Assembly: GCA_013423385.1 (NCBI GenBank)
Contig: BLZA01000011.1
Coordinates: forward strand, 743,174-807,173
Direction of reading: 5' to 3'
Origin: Naganishia liquefaciens
Lineage: Eukaryota > Basidiomycota > Tremellomycetes > Filobasidiales > Filobasidiaceae
Length of the DNA: 64,000 nucleotides
A program made the translations under genes and the position numbers. Under the pieces are notes generated by a model. The model saw nothing but the letters and a program-made list of their open reading frames with translations, ran no database searches and was not told the origin of the DNA. This document shows, piece after piece, positions 11,578 through 22,722 of the stretch (its first letter is position 1; every line of letters starts with the position of its first letter).

Positions 11578-11977
11578 GTCGGCGACCCGGGTAACGCAAT
11601 GGTGATTCGTTGTGCTTTATAGCCCAAATCGTTCAGTGGTGTCGATCAGCCCGTCTTGGTCCCAACCAACGCCGAGCCTGTCAACCTAGACTTTGCACAA
11701 GGTCTATCCGGTCAGGCTGGGTTGTTTGCGTGCAGAGGTTTGTTGTTGATTGAGCATCTATCACCTCGAGCGATCGCTTTCGCGGATCCAGCTGCTATTC
11801 GCTTCCGTTCGGCCGCCGAGATTCGCAAGCTGGTCGTCGGAGATCAGGTCGCTATTCGCCGCTGGATCGAGAAAGTCGACCCGTCGTCGTGACTGTCCGG
11901 CAGCCTGAAGTCAAGTGTCAAGTCGGGCTTGTGCCTGGTGCTATGGGAGACTGCTGATCTACTGTTCCACATTCATC
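11578..11977. other. divergent promoter region
   Basis: Separates the shugoshin and bL19m starts. A frame open from about 11656 to 11892 lacks a good ATG and family resemblance, so I do not call a gene. No TATA box is clear. Confidence 0.45.
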
Positions 11978-12645
11978 ATGTCTTTCAAGCTACTATCGCC
12001 TTTCAGGCAAGCTTGCAAACGATTGTACTCGACAGCGGCACCAGCGGAGTGTGAGTATATCGTGAACATGGACAAATGCCAGTACTCACAGCACGATCTC
12101 CGTCAGCCTCTACCTATGCCCTCTCGAACGCCGTTGCCTTCCCCAAAGTCTCCGCAACATATCCCGTACCGGAAGGCTCGACCGTCGTTCCCCGGCATCT
12201 CAAGACCCCACGCAACGGCAAGGCAGTCGTCGATTTCGTCAATGAAAACCTGCTGCAAAACTATGATCCCAGGCGCCTGTGCAAGACGTTATTCTCGAGA
12301 CGACACCCAAATCGAGTCAAGCCTGGCTCGGTACTCTCCGTCGTCTCGTATAACAATGCAACAAGAACACACACATCAACATTCTCCGGTGTTCTGTTGG
12401 GCATTCGTCGTAGAGGCGTCGACACGGGTTTCACTTTGCGAAACATCGTTAATAAAACCGGCGTTGAGATGCAATTCAAGGTCTGCAGCCCGATGATCAA
12501 GGACATCCAGGTTATCAAGCGGGCGCTGAAGGGCAGGAATGTGGGAGGTTTGCGGGATCCGCGCAGGGCAAAGGTCAATTATCTAAGGGAACGTCCTCAG
12601 ATGATGACGCAGATTGCGGCTGCAGTCAAGCAGAGCAAGGCATAG
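11978..12645 (+). CDS. IMG1: mitochondrial ribosomal protein bL19m
   Basis: Large-subunit mitoribosomal protein of the bL19 family (yeast Img1). The first exon (11978-12050) encodes a basic, Arg/Ser-rich presequence suited to mitochondrial import. A 41-nt intron follows. The second exon carries the bL19 core: the RRHPNRVKPGSVLSVVSY strand region, FSGVLLGIRRRGVDTGFTLR, then the charged C-terminal helix with VNYLRERP. Two in-frame acceptors 15 bases apart are possible for the intron; both keep the frame. Stop TAG 12643. The length of about 205 residues is ordinary. It is convergent with the kinase gene downstream. Confidence 0.88.
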
Positions 12646-12913
12646 GCGAGCGGGCGGACTTGTTGTATGACCACCTGACAGCGGAACCTGGGCGATATCC
12701 ATTGCAATGTCGCGCTTTGAATGGGACAGGAGTCAAAATGGTATCACATTGCCCAAAAAGCTCTACAATCTACAACGAAAGGGGGCGGGATCTTGTCGTT
12801 CTTCCGATCTTTTCCGCGATACTGACCTCGTCAAATCCTCGCAAAAGCTCGTCAAATTGCCTGGATCCATTGTAATCAATGCGACGGAGGGTTGCATCCT
12901 AGAGGCTTGAAAC

Positions 12914-15900
12914 TCACTCATGTATATTCTGCTTATTTGCCTTGTATGTCCAGCCTGCAAACGCCATGCTGTTTTCAGGAAGTTAGAGTCAGGAGCGGAC
13001 TCAATCCGGACCTGAAAGGGGTCTCACCCTTTCCGCAGTTCCAGCAAATGATCACCGTGTTTCTTGTCAGCCAACATTGGGTCTCGGGTCATATCGACGG
13101 GAGGGGCTCCCGCCGCGATCAGAGGCTGACTGAATCAGCGTCTTCATCGAGATACATCGGACTCAAACAAATCATACCTCGTTCGCGATGTCATCTTCGA
13201 AATGTCGCGTATCCGCATCGTTGCGTAGGTTCGGCTGATACGGGGCCTTCTGAAGGTGGAGATCTTCGACAAAAGACTCGCCATTAAAATTCATCGCCGC
13301 CTTCCAAGCAAATGACATACGATCCCAATCAATCGTGCTCAGCCATGGATGCGCCTTGATGTATGCTGCGCCATCGTCTCCCAGTCCAACTGTAACATCA
13401 GTGTCTTCGATGGGATCGCAAGCTTTCAGGCCGCCTCTGGATATCGTATCCGACTGAGTCATGTCGCTTAGCGTATTGCCCAGGCGATCCTCTGGTTCAC
13501 ATAGCAACTTTGTGAGAAAGTCCGCGCAATCTGTCGATAACCTTGGTTTCGTTGGGAAACGCAGCGTTTGTTTCCAGTTGAGGCTGGAAAGATCGCCGCG
13601 ATGAGTGTACTGTGACGATAGATGCGACTTGAAGACCTACATCTTTTGCCTTGTCAGATGCCGCTGGTCGATGCCGAGGCTTAGCGTCAGCCCGAACAAT
13701 ATCCGTAGCAGATACTCACAGAATTGCTAACGAATGGTGGATAGCCATAGAGACATTCGAAAACTGGAAGAGACATTGTCGGGTTCTTCCGTCAACGGCG
13801 AATTACTAGGAACCGCTGCAATGGCAAATACCGATGACACCAAGCGACCACCAGTCACAGGAGAAGCCGTAGCCCATGCCTCTAATAACCTCGGGACTCA
13901 TGTACGAGTTGGTCCTGAGATGACTGATCAAAGCTAGCTCCGAAGCAGTCTCTGCACACATACCCGCATACCGAAAAAGCCATCTTTCTCCTTTTGTTGT
14001 CCCGCCAGGAGAGTATACCTTGGCCACGATTTCGCCACTCTTGTGTCAAGACTGCTTCAATCTCTTTTCTTCGAATCGTCCTGTTCTTCATCTTGATTGG
14101 CTCTTCCAGGTCGATGCCATGACGCTTGAGCAGCGTGCGTCTTTGCTGGTCATAGTCTGGTGGTTTGCGAATGTAAGTGCCACCTCAACCTATCGCCTCC
14201 GCGACTGACAAGCTGTATCATACGCCCAATGCAGTGAATTTGCTAGGCCAAAATCGGAAATTTTCAAATGTCCATCTTTGCTGAACAGAAAATTGTCTGG
14301 CTTGACATCCCGGTGAATGAAGCCCAGTTTGTGCGTTGCCTCCAGTGCCATGATCATCTGCGAGTCAAGTGATGCTCGGCTTCAACTCAAACCGAGAAGC
14401 GGCAGAACTCACCTCGGCGACGTAGAAGTTTGTGAAGCCTTCGTCAAAGGTATCTCGCTCCACAAGGAGGTTTAGCAAGTCGCCACCCCCTTCGAAGTCA
14501 AGAACCTAATGGTTAAAGCGGTCTAGAGGCTCTTTTACTATTGACGGCTTCGGAGATGCTCACCAGATATAAACGCTCGACATCCTGAACAGCAGAAATA
14601 AATCAGCAGACTCATCGGGAGAGAGGCGAATCGATATACTTGAAAACTATAGTGCAACTTCACAATCCATCTCGATGTCGAATCAGCGGCAGTGGCGGCA
14701 GCGGCCAGAATGTCTTTTTCAGCTCGCACGTGTCCCTCCTGTCCCTTGCGCAACATGCTACAGAGATTTATGAGTTGGCACTCCCCGAGCTCCTTGACTT
14801 CATGAGACACATACTCGCTTTTCCGAAGCTTTGATTCCAGTGTCAGCACGAACTTCAGCCAATCACCACTTTGCGAGCTCGATGGGACGAACCTCTTTCA
14901 TGGCATAAAGAGCGCCTGTCTCCTTTTCTCGCACAAGAGATACGACTCCGAAAGCGCCTTTACTCGCTCGGTATCAGCAGATTGCCACGTAAGGTGATTT
15001 GCAAAGAACTTGCCGTGACCGATGACCTTCATCTTTGTAAAACTGTTCAACCCCACTTTTCTGCGTCTCTCTCGCAGATTGTTGGTCTCCGCTTCGACCC
15101 ATCGTTGACGCAGCTTTTCCTTTTCCGGTGCGGTAAGCCCTCGCTCGTCCATTTCATCTTCGAGAGCCAACCGACGCCGCTCCCGTGCGCAAGTGTAGTT
15201 GTCTGGATGAGCAGCCTGCAACGTCGCGGGCGGTTTCAAAAGCGCATGGTAAAGCGTTTCGAAAAAGATGGCAATTGATGCCGCCTTTTCCAACGTGGCC
15301 AAAGAGGGTTGAATCATCTGTGGTGGATTACTAAAGTCGAAGAGATCTACCACTGCCTTGCTGCCAATGTGGCGCGAGGCGGTTGTAACCGAAGCTGTGT
15401 TCGTAAATTGGACTCCCTCTCGTAATTTTGTCGGAGTCGAAGGGAACGGCATTCCGTCAATGTCCTCGGGTGCGACTGTCATGGGCTGCCTCACAGACAA
15501 TGCAGTTGTGACAACGGGCGGCACGGACTTGCGGGCCCTGACTCGCAGCGGGGCTACAGGCGAAATTGTGGAAATGGTATCATGAAACCTGTTGTCTTCT
15601 CCTGAAACCCGCCGAGATGATGGGGGTGAAAAGGCACTCTCGAAAGGATTCGGAATAGGATTCAATGGGGACCAACCAGGCGTCAATCGACCTGGTGAAG
15701 CGAAAGGCGGTTGTCTTCCTGGTGTTGTCCCACTGTCTTCTGTGGCAGAGTCCACCGAGGAAGGTAAACCGTTGACCACTTTGAGGGTCTGGAAAGGAAT
15801 TGCACTGGACGGATGGACAAACCCAGAGGTGAGAATTTTCTTCAAACTGCAGACCGAGAACTCACCGTCTGACACCGTGCTCTCGTGCAATGATGGATTG

Positions 15901-16989
15901 GGCTATGGCTCTAGCTTGCTGGTCTCCTGCGCGCTGTTGAACCAGAAGCTTCATGTAGTCGGCCCATCCAGGGTCTGCATGGCGAGGTAGTATCAGTGAT
16001 CTATTCTGCAACATGGTGAAGAGGCTCACCAGCGACCTTTCCCATCCCGTCTATGGCCCATCGCATCAAGAGGAATTGCGCCTCCTCCATATCGTTCGCA
16101 TGCACCACATGGCTGGTGGGTTACGACGAATTCATGAATGAGCAGACGTGTACAGGCGAATGCGGTAAAGCTTTGCAGCTTACCGAAAAGCCATAGGCCA
16201 GCTGATGGTGCGCTTATCTATGTTTCCACTCTTTGCAATCCCTCCATTGACCTTCACTTCATTGGAGAGCCCAGGCAGAATCGGTGCCCTTTTGGCAGTT
16301 GTCTTTGAAGCTATGGAAGTAGGCGTTGCCCGAGCACCAAGGCGATTCGCGAGACTTGCTGTGAATCGTTGAGTGGTGTGCAAACCATCTCTGATAGGAG
16401 AGTGAGAGATGTACGTTGCGACTGCGGAAGGCACAAGTGGAGACGCAGGAAGGTGCTGTGCCTTGACCATCGGTTGATACGGAGAAACGGGCGGAGGCGG
16501 AGTCCGCTTTGATCTAGGTCTTGCCAGGGGCGATGGCGTCTGCCCAGTAGCCGGAACTGATCTGGGGCTAACTGGAAGTCTCTCGATTGGTGATGGTGGT
16601 TGCCGAAGGTCTGGTTGTTTGGGAATCGGTGGTAGAGGTCGAGGGGAGCGCTGTCCCCGGGCCAGACCACTGGTAGTACCCTTTTCCCTTTCTTCGCTTG
16701 TACTTACGGTCTTCTGGGCAATTTCGCCTTTCACAACCGGAAATGCAGCTGAATCGTATCGGCTGATCGGTTCTTCCTGTTCGAGAATCGAATCGCGAGT
16801 TTCAATATAAGACTCCTTGTCAAGGGTGTTGCCCGGAGTTGAAGCGAAAAATGCTGAAGCACCGGTGCCCGATCCCGAGGGTAACATCGTGATCAGGTCG
16901 TGAAAGCCGTTATGGGCGAGGTTGGATACCTTGATGGTGCCATCAAAGGTCCGGGTCGGAACAATCTCTCGCGTTTCAGGTGACCCCAT
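12914..16989 (-). CDS. NDR-family AGC protein kinase (Cbk1/Orb6-like)
   Basis: Ser/Thr kinase of the NDR/LATS group, which works with Mob proteins in polarity, septation and cell-wall morphogenesis. A disordered Pro/Ser-rich N-terminus of about 270 residues is followed by a small helical block ([16 protein letters not shown], then [10 protein letters not shown]), more disorder, and the NDR-type basic helix before the kinase domain. The kinase shows [11 protein letters not shown], a VRAEKDIL helix, [30 protein letters not shown], the long basic NDR insert, and [12 protein letters not shown] (Ser-Pro-Glu where Ala-Pro-Glu is usual). The AGC tail ends in a hydrophobic motif, MAFAGWTYK. The Tyr codon after DTA and several others are split by introns. 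Start ATG 16989; stop 12914. The long N-terminus and extra helical block suggest a divergent NDR subfamily rather than plain Cbk1. Confidence 0.82.
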
Positions 16990-17571
16990 TTCGGGCGCAA
17001 AGCGGCGGGGATGAAGAAGAGACTGGATTGGAAGGACAGCCAAGGATATTACGTTGTCAAAGCAGACCGATCAAAGCAGGATATGGGAAGCCCATCGAGT
17101 ATATGTAGTGCGCGTCCGATGCCCATCATTGTGACAACGCGCCCAGTTTGTGGCATCAACGATCAAATGATGGTGGGCGAGTACCTCGCCTCCGTTCATG
17201 AATAGATCAGAGTGCTAATGCCTCCATCAATCGATGAGCCGACTGATGTCATCGGGGCGCATCTCCTCCAAAGTCCTGCCTTGCCGATGAACCTTCCATC
17301 AACCCCTGAGTTTCATCTTCTCGAGCGCGGAAGCTGTTTGGAACACATGTTCAGAACAAGACGGCATTGCGGAATTGCCTTGATTTTCCGGGTCGTCCTC
17401 AGAGTTGACCCAGTTTCAAATGACTCCCATGCGCAGCTGGTAGCAAAGCGGATCTTGCCGGCATTCTTCCATGGACGTATCACCGTTCTTCATCACATTC
17501 ACAAGCCAGATCCACTCAATCCTGCTCATCTAAACGCCGTAAAGAAACGATACAACCGGCGAAACAAGTCA
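16990..17571. other. intergenic region
   Basis: Lies between the kinase start and the Nop6 stop, both on the minus strand. Frames here are short or use non-ATG starts. It probably contains the kinase promoter and the 3' UTR of the Nop6-like gene. Confidence 0.5.
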
Positions 17572-18745
17572 TCAACCGACGACCATGGCATTCGCGCCCG
17601 TCGGCTCCCACTTTCTCCGGTCGCCTCCACCGCCGCCACCACGTCCTCCCCGAGAACCACCTCGTCCACCACCTCGACCGCCGCCATTCTCCCGCCCGCG
17701 TCCACGTCCGCCGCCTCCAAATGTTCTGGGCGGCGGTCCCTCTCCCTGGGTCGCAAACGTTCCAGCCTTGCGTGCGGCCCAGCCTGATAGCGCTGGGTCG
17801 TCTTCCGGCGCTAGCTGCGGTGCATCGGAAGCGGCATCGGCAGTCTGGAACCACATATGCATCAATGGTCCGAATCTGGATAATGGACACCATGCGACTC
17901 ACCTTCTTTCCACGACGTCCGCCTCGGGCCTTCTTCTTTTCCGAACCCTCTTCCACCTGGGCGCTAGCGTCTTCATCATCTTGATTGCCCTCTCCCTCCT
18001 CTCCGCTATCGGCATCCCGCTTTCGCTTCCTCTGCTCGACAACCCGCTCATTCCGCTCCTGAATCTTCCTTTTCCGTTCATCCGTTGCCCCGCCTCCGCC
18101 CGCTGTGAGCTCGACATTGATTTTCTTCCCGTCCACCACCGTATGATGCAGTTTCAGACCGGCCTGCAGTGCGCCAGACGTTGGGAACTCGACAAATGCG
18201 ATGCCTCGGGAACGGGAGGGTGCGGCCTTGTGGAAGCGTGTGGCCGGGGTCGGTTTCGTTGTCAGGAGACGTACAGAGGGTTTCGTGCCGATTTCCTTTT
18301 CAAAGTGGCTGGCGAGTGCGTCTGCGGTGGTATCGAAACTCATCTGACCGACAAACAAGATGAAGCGCTGCTTGATATCCTTTTTCGTCTTCTTTGCTGG
18401 CTTCTCCTCGCCCTCGACGGCATCTTCCTTGTCACCTTGGCCGTCCTTGACAACCTCCTTTTCTTTGCCCTTAGCCTTTTCGCTCTTTGCCGGCTTGACA
18501 ACCGTTGCGGGTCCCGCGGCACCTTCCTTGGCCAACTTTTCCTTCAGCTTTTTCTCCTTTGATTTTTTACTCTTGCTCTTGGCCTTGTACTCGGCGGGCT
18601 CTGCGGCGGCGGCGCCGGCGGAGGGCTCCTCCTCGTCGGGAAGGACATCCTCTTCGGGAACGTCCTCGGGCTCGGCGCGGTCCTTTTTCCCCTTGCCGGC
18701 TCGGAAAGCTTGCGCCTTTTGTTGTTTCTTGGTGAGAGCGGCCAT
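17572..18745 (-). CDS. NOP6: Nop6-like nucleolar RNA-binding protein
   Basis: RRM protein of the Nop6 group, involved in early small-subunit ribosome assembly in the nucleolus. Order: a Lys/Glu/Ala-rich start (MAALTKKQQKAQAFRAGKGK), a long lysine-rich linker, an RRM near residues 130-225 with RNP2-like RFILFVGQMSF and RNP1-like SRGIAFVEF, a very basic helix (ERKRKIQERNERVVEQ), a short intron at about 17838-17900, then a GWAARK segment and an RGG-rich tail ending GANAMVV-Gly. That C-terminal arrangement (GWA box, Gly/Arg repeats, GANA) fits fungal Nop6 proteins. ATG 18745 is the only sensible start. The C-rich opposite strand produces long but meaningless frames. Confidence 0.82.
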
Positions 18746-19069
18746 GGCGGGGTTTGTGTGATGGCAAGGGTACGACTGCTATGCCTGCTCAACACGGATC
18801 GCGGGGATCACGACCGACCTTGACGATCTGCTGGGCAACGCATACGCTCTGAAATTTCAGAATTCGCTTCCGATACACGGCCGCCGATCGATTCGCTCGC
18901 GTCGGCCCCGCGCGCGGACCGATGCGATACCGATTCGGGCGCGTCGGATGATCCCGTCAGTCCGAGTCAGTCCATCGTCCACAGTATAAACACGCCCGTC
19001 AGATAATCATCTTGGGAGCCATTGTCACAAGGGCCGGTGGACTCTTCCTTCCCCGCTCACACCCCAAAC
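18746..19069. promoter_or_regulatory. divergent promoter, left edge of the G+C-rich island
   Basis: Shared upstream region of the Nop6-like (-) and GNAT (+) genes. It contains palindromic GC-rich patches around 18880-18945 and a weak TATA-like AGTATAAACA near 18982 facing the GNAT gene. Base composition rises here and stays high until about 28 kb. Confidence 0.4.
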
Positions 19070-19792
19070 ATGACCCACGCTCCGCTGCACCACCGTCGCG
19101 CCCGCGAATCCGACCGCGAGACCTTGTTGGCCATGCGCAAGGAGTGCGGCTGGGGCACCGACCGGCTCGACAAGTACCTGTATGACCCGACCATGGCCAC
19201 GTACATCTTTTACCGGACCGCCAATGAGGATGAAGGGAGGAAAGAGCACGAGGAGATCCCGATAGGGATGGGATGCTTGACGTTTGATCTGCCTGAAGAC
19301 CCGGACATGGCTAGCCGCGCGCGCGGGAACATTGCCCTCAGTGAGTCCACGGTCACGCATGAAAGAAACCTCCCGGGCCCGATCTCATTCCTCGCGCTTT
19401 GCTTGCTTGCTCAGCCAGCGTCTTTGTCTTTGGCCGAGAACGCGGCTCGGGCGTCGGGAACCGGATATTCACCATTCTCGAGGGCATTGCCGTGCACGAG
19501 CACGCCGCCAAGACGCTCACGGTCGATACGCGGGCGTTTCAAGTCGCATGGGCACGCGAAGGCGAGCCGAGTTATCTGAAGAAATGGTACGAGCGCCTGG
19601 GATACGTCGAGTTTAGGGTGAGTCGTGGGACGCAACGCCCCTCCCCCCCCCTCCGCTTGACGAGGCTCATCTGTCGTCTCGCACTAGCCGGCGGAGCCGA
19701 GGTATTCACAGGACGGGCATCCCGAGTGCCGCGATAGCCCCGACAAGGACGCGCTGCTGTATGCATGTTTTCTGCGCAAGCTAGTTGTGTGA
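19070..19792 (+). CDS. GNAT-family N-acetyltransferase
   Basis: Probable acetyl-CoA-dependent acetyltransferase of about 190 residues. Exons 19070-19340, 19415-about 19618 and about 19688-19792 join in phase. The N-terminal half has the helix-strand pattern of GNAT folds, ending IPIGMGCLTFDLPE. Exon 2 starts with a strand, SVFVFGRERGSGVGNRIF, which fits the acetyl-CoA-binding R-x-x-G-x-G/A loop, and later YLKKWYERLGYVEFR matches the usual C-terminal YExxGF/Y strand. ATG 19070 is the first start giving this domain. Its stop overlaps the far end of the unspliced convergent cyclotransferase frame. The substrate cannot be read from the sequence. Confidence 0.72.
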
Positions 19793-21631
19793 TGGGGCAT
19801 GTTGTATGCATAATGTCCCCCACGCGGCCCCCCCTTCGATAAACGAGGAAACGCGCTCTCTATGTGGCAGTTCAGGTTCGCCATCTACAACTACTGTATC
19901 GCGAAACCCGCGCATCAGCCACCTCGGCGTCCTCTCGGCGGACGGCCGCACAGCCCCACTCACCAATTCACGATGGCGCGTATGCGTATGTGTTTCCTCT
20001 TCGTGTGATCTTTTCTGCCGACTCGCGCCCACGGGCGGCGGCGGCGGCAAGCCGAGATACTCGAGCGTGAACACGCGCAAGATCAAGTTCCAGCGATGCA
20101 TCGTCGGCATATCGAGAGCCGTCGCGTCGTCCTAAAGGCGAATGCGGGTGAGCGGAAGACTCATGCCCCCCCCTCCTCCCCCCTCGGGGCCTGGCCTCGA
20201 ACGTACCTTGATCGTATGCCACACCGTCGGGAACGGATACGGAATCACGTGAAACACATTGACGCCGCGTTCGATAAACTAGATCCAGGGCCGTGGCCGC
20301 CGTGAGGGTGCCGTGCTAATCATCCCCTAGCGAGCTGAACCCACCGGCACCTGATCATCTTCAATGGTTCCCCCAAACACCTGTGAGCTAAACCATTCGT
20401 CCCCCCGCGTACTTTGCACCAGCCCGCTCGCGCGCAACCGCTCATCCGCCCGGCGCATCTCATCAAACAGCCACCCAGTCTCACGGTACCATTTTAATAT
20501 CCGTGGCTGGGCGCTGCCGAGCAGGTCGAGTAGGATCAAGTGTTCGATCGTGTGGAGGACGGTCGGGTTGGGGTCCATGCGGCGTTTGGGGTGGGTGGCG
20601 TGGTAAGGGTGCGTCGGAGGCAGGAACGTGGATTCCCATCGTTCCGCGAGGTGGCTAGGGGGGAAGGGGGGCGGGGAGCGGGGGAGCAGGCCAAAGGGTC
20701 AGTGGGAAGCAGTGTCGAGGCGCCAGGGAGCGGCCGACGACGCACCGAGATCCATAAATCGAATCCGTCGCAGTCCAGTCATGGAACGCCTCTTCCCCAT
20801 CGAAAAACACCATTTGCAACGTCGTCCGCGCGGCATCGCGCTCGTCGTCGTCTTCGTCGTCGTCATGCTCCTCCAGGCGCTCCCGTCGCGCGTCAAGGGC
20901 AGGGGTGATGAATTCCGCAAGGTCAAGAAGCATCGCACACGGCGCGGCCGAGTCTGTTGCGCCGATAAACTGGGCGCGCCGAGGGGGGAACGGGGATCAG
21001 TCCTAGTGATGCGCGCGCGCGCGCGCGCGCCGGACCCGCCACTCACCTCGCTCTCGGGCGGATGGGGGAACCACTTGGAATCATGATGCGCCGCGAGGAC
21101 GACTTTCCGCTCGGCTTCCGGGTCGTACGTCGCGATGAGATTCGTAAACTCGATGTCTCCCTCGGGTGTCTTGCCCGTGAATGTATCCTGGGCGCGCGCG
21201 CGCGGGGGGGGGGGGGCGTTAACGGGTGAGCGTGTGTGCGCCGGAGGGGTGGGCAGGGGAAAGACGAAGCGAGGCGGAACGGAACGTACTTGCTCGACGT
21301 GCCACCCCAAACGCTCAAACACGCCCCGGATGTATTCCCTCACGGCGGCACTGACCGCCCACGGAGTGTAAGCAATTCACCCCGCGCACCCACCCCACGG
21401 GAGAGAAAGCGACACTCACTTGCCATCTGATCCTGCCGGCCTCGGGACCAACATGCTCCCCAGATGCCCCTCATTCACGCTCGTCCACGGCTGCGGATCG
21501 GCACGGGCCACGCGCGAAAGCAGGGCATCGTCGAGTGTTTCCCAGTCGCGTGGCGGGCGTGGGTGTGTGCGTGCGAGGGATGGCGGGATGAGGAGGAGCA
21601 AGGGGAGCAAGGGGAGGAAGGGGATGCGCAT
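19781..21631 (-). CDS. glutaminyl-peptide cyclotransferase (secretory, M28 fold)
   Basis: Zinc enzyme that converts N-terminal Gln/Glu of secreted peptides to pyroglutamate. It opens with a signal peptide (MRIPFLPLLPLLLLIPPSLA). The M28-like core follows: PAGSDG, then VVLAAHHDSKW, the zinc Asp in GATDSAAPCAML, the zinc Glu in FFDGEEAFHDW, and the zinc His in NVFHVIPYPFPTVWHT. It closes with MHRWNLILRVFTLEYLGL, as in animal enzymes. An Asp/Glu-rich insert lies between the first two zinc ligands. Several introns hold (GC)n or G runs. The C-terminal end is uncertain. Reading straight through gives a stop at 19781, inside the GNAT stop region. Splicing a 70-nt intron (19894-19963) would end the protein ...RHREL at 19891. 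Confidence 0.8.
21011..21031. repeat. (GC)10 dinucleotide run in an intron
   Basis: An uninterrupted alternating GC tract inside an intron of the cyclotransferase gene. Alternating CG is the classic Z-DNA-prone sequence. Confidence 0.9.
21204..21216. repeat. G13 run next to a (CG)n stretch
   Basis: A homopurine run directly after GGCGCGCGCGCGC, within another intron of the cyclotransferase gene. Confidence 0.9.
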
Positions 21632-21656
21632 GGTGGTGGTGGTGGTGGTGGTGGTG
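21631..21656. repeat. (GGT)n trinucleotide run abutting a start codon
   Basis: On the minus strand this reads (ACC)n running straight into the cyclotransferase ATG at 21631, so it forms the last part of that gene's leader. It creates a strong CACC-type start context. Confidence 0.85.
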
Positions 21657-21856
21657 GGTGGGCAGTGGACGGGGTGGGGCTCAGGCCATGTATCGTCTTG
21701 CCGAGTCCCTGTCCCCGGCCATCTCCTGCGCGGGAAAAGAGCGGGCCATGTCCGCGCGTCACTCGCGAACCCACAAGCCCCCGGGGTACATCTCGCTCAT
21801 TTTATAGTCCTCGGTCCCGTCCGTCCCCTCCCCCGCTCGCCGCCACGCAACCTACC

Positions 21857-22624
21857 ATGATCCGTCCACGCTCCCTCTGCAGCATCACACGCACAGCCCT
21901 CGCACCCCTCGCACCCTTACGCCGCCCGGCAGCCCGCCTGCCCGTCCGTTTGGCCGCGCGTGCACACTCCTCGTCGTCGTCGTCGTCCACGACACCCAAG
22001 ACGAGCCCCATGCAGCCCGCTGCCGAGGCGCCGGGATCATTCTCGCCCACGCCGCTCGCTACGTACGTCCGCCTCGGGCCCCCGTGTTGGGACTCGCGCA
22101 CTGACGAATAGCGCTCCGTACACACGTACACAGGACCATGACGAGCGCGGCGTACGATAGGCTGGCGACCGAGACGATGGACACGCTGTATGATTCCTTG
22201 GAGCAGCTCGTCGAGGAGTGGAGTCCCGAGGGGACGCACGGATGGGAAGTCGAGTATTCGGTGCGTTTCATGGGCGGGCGGCAGCAGCAGCAGTTCCTCT
22301 CGAGCTGATCCCTCGTCTTCCACCCCCACCTCCCCTTGACAGTCGGGCGTGTTGACGCTCGGACTCGGACCGCACGGGACGTACGTGATCAACAAGCAGC
22401 CGCCGAATCAGCAGATATGGATGAGCAGCCCCTTTAGCGGGCCCGCCAGGTTTTCGTACGCTCCCAAAGACGCGGCCGACGCGACGTCGCGCGGGGCACG
22501 ATGGTTTTACGCCCGGGACGGGGTGACGCTCGGGAGTGTGCTCGATCAGGAGATCAAGAGTGTGCTCGTGGCCGAAGTCGGCGAACGCGATGCCCAGGCA
22601 TGGCAAGGGTCCGGCGTGCCGTAG
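21857..22624 (+). CDS. YFH1: frataxin, mitochondrial
   Basis: Iron-binding matrix protein that assists iron-sulfur cluster assembly. The first exon encodes a typical import presequence (MIRPRSLCSITRTALAPLAP, Arg/Ser/Ala-rich, no acidic residues early on). The second begins the frataxin helix (YDRLATETMDTLYDSLEQL). The third, from about 22342, carries the sheet: SSGVLTLGLGPHGTYVINKQ, PPNQQIWMSSPFSGPARF and RWFYARDGVTLGSVLDQEI. The invariant NKQ-PPN-QIW-SSP-SGP string is intact. Introns: about 22063-22131 and about 22261-22341. Stop TAG at 22622. It converges on the unrecognised gene across a G18 tract. Confidence 0.92.
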
Positions 22625-22650
22625 ACTCGATCGGGTTCCGGGCGGGTTTT

Positions 22651-22668
22651 GGGGGGGGGGGGGGGGGG
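22651..22668. repeat. G18 homopolymer between convergent genes
   Basis: Eighteen consecutive G on the plus strand, preceded by GGGCGGGTTTT, 27 bases after the frataxin stop. It could form a G-quadruplex in frataxin mRNA 3' UTR or DNA. Sequencing length error is also possible in such a run. Confidence 0.9.
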
Positions 22669-22722
22669 AGAAACACAGATGTTGTATGAATGGGCGCCCT
22701 AACGCATGACGGCTATCTATGG

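Noticed and set aside
11656-11892. Open plus-strand frame between shugoshin and bL19m
   Set aside because: It opens at TTG, lacks a usable ATG, has no recognisable domain and sits in a divergent promoter.
17585-18562. Long plus-strand frame opposite the Nop6-like gene
   Set aside because: Pro/Arg- and Leu/Phe-rich mirror of the RGG- and Lys-rich coding strand. The real gene on the minus strand explains it.
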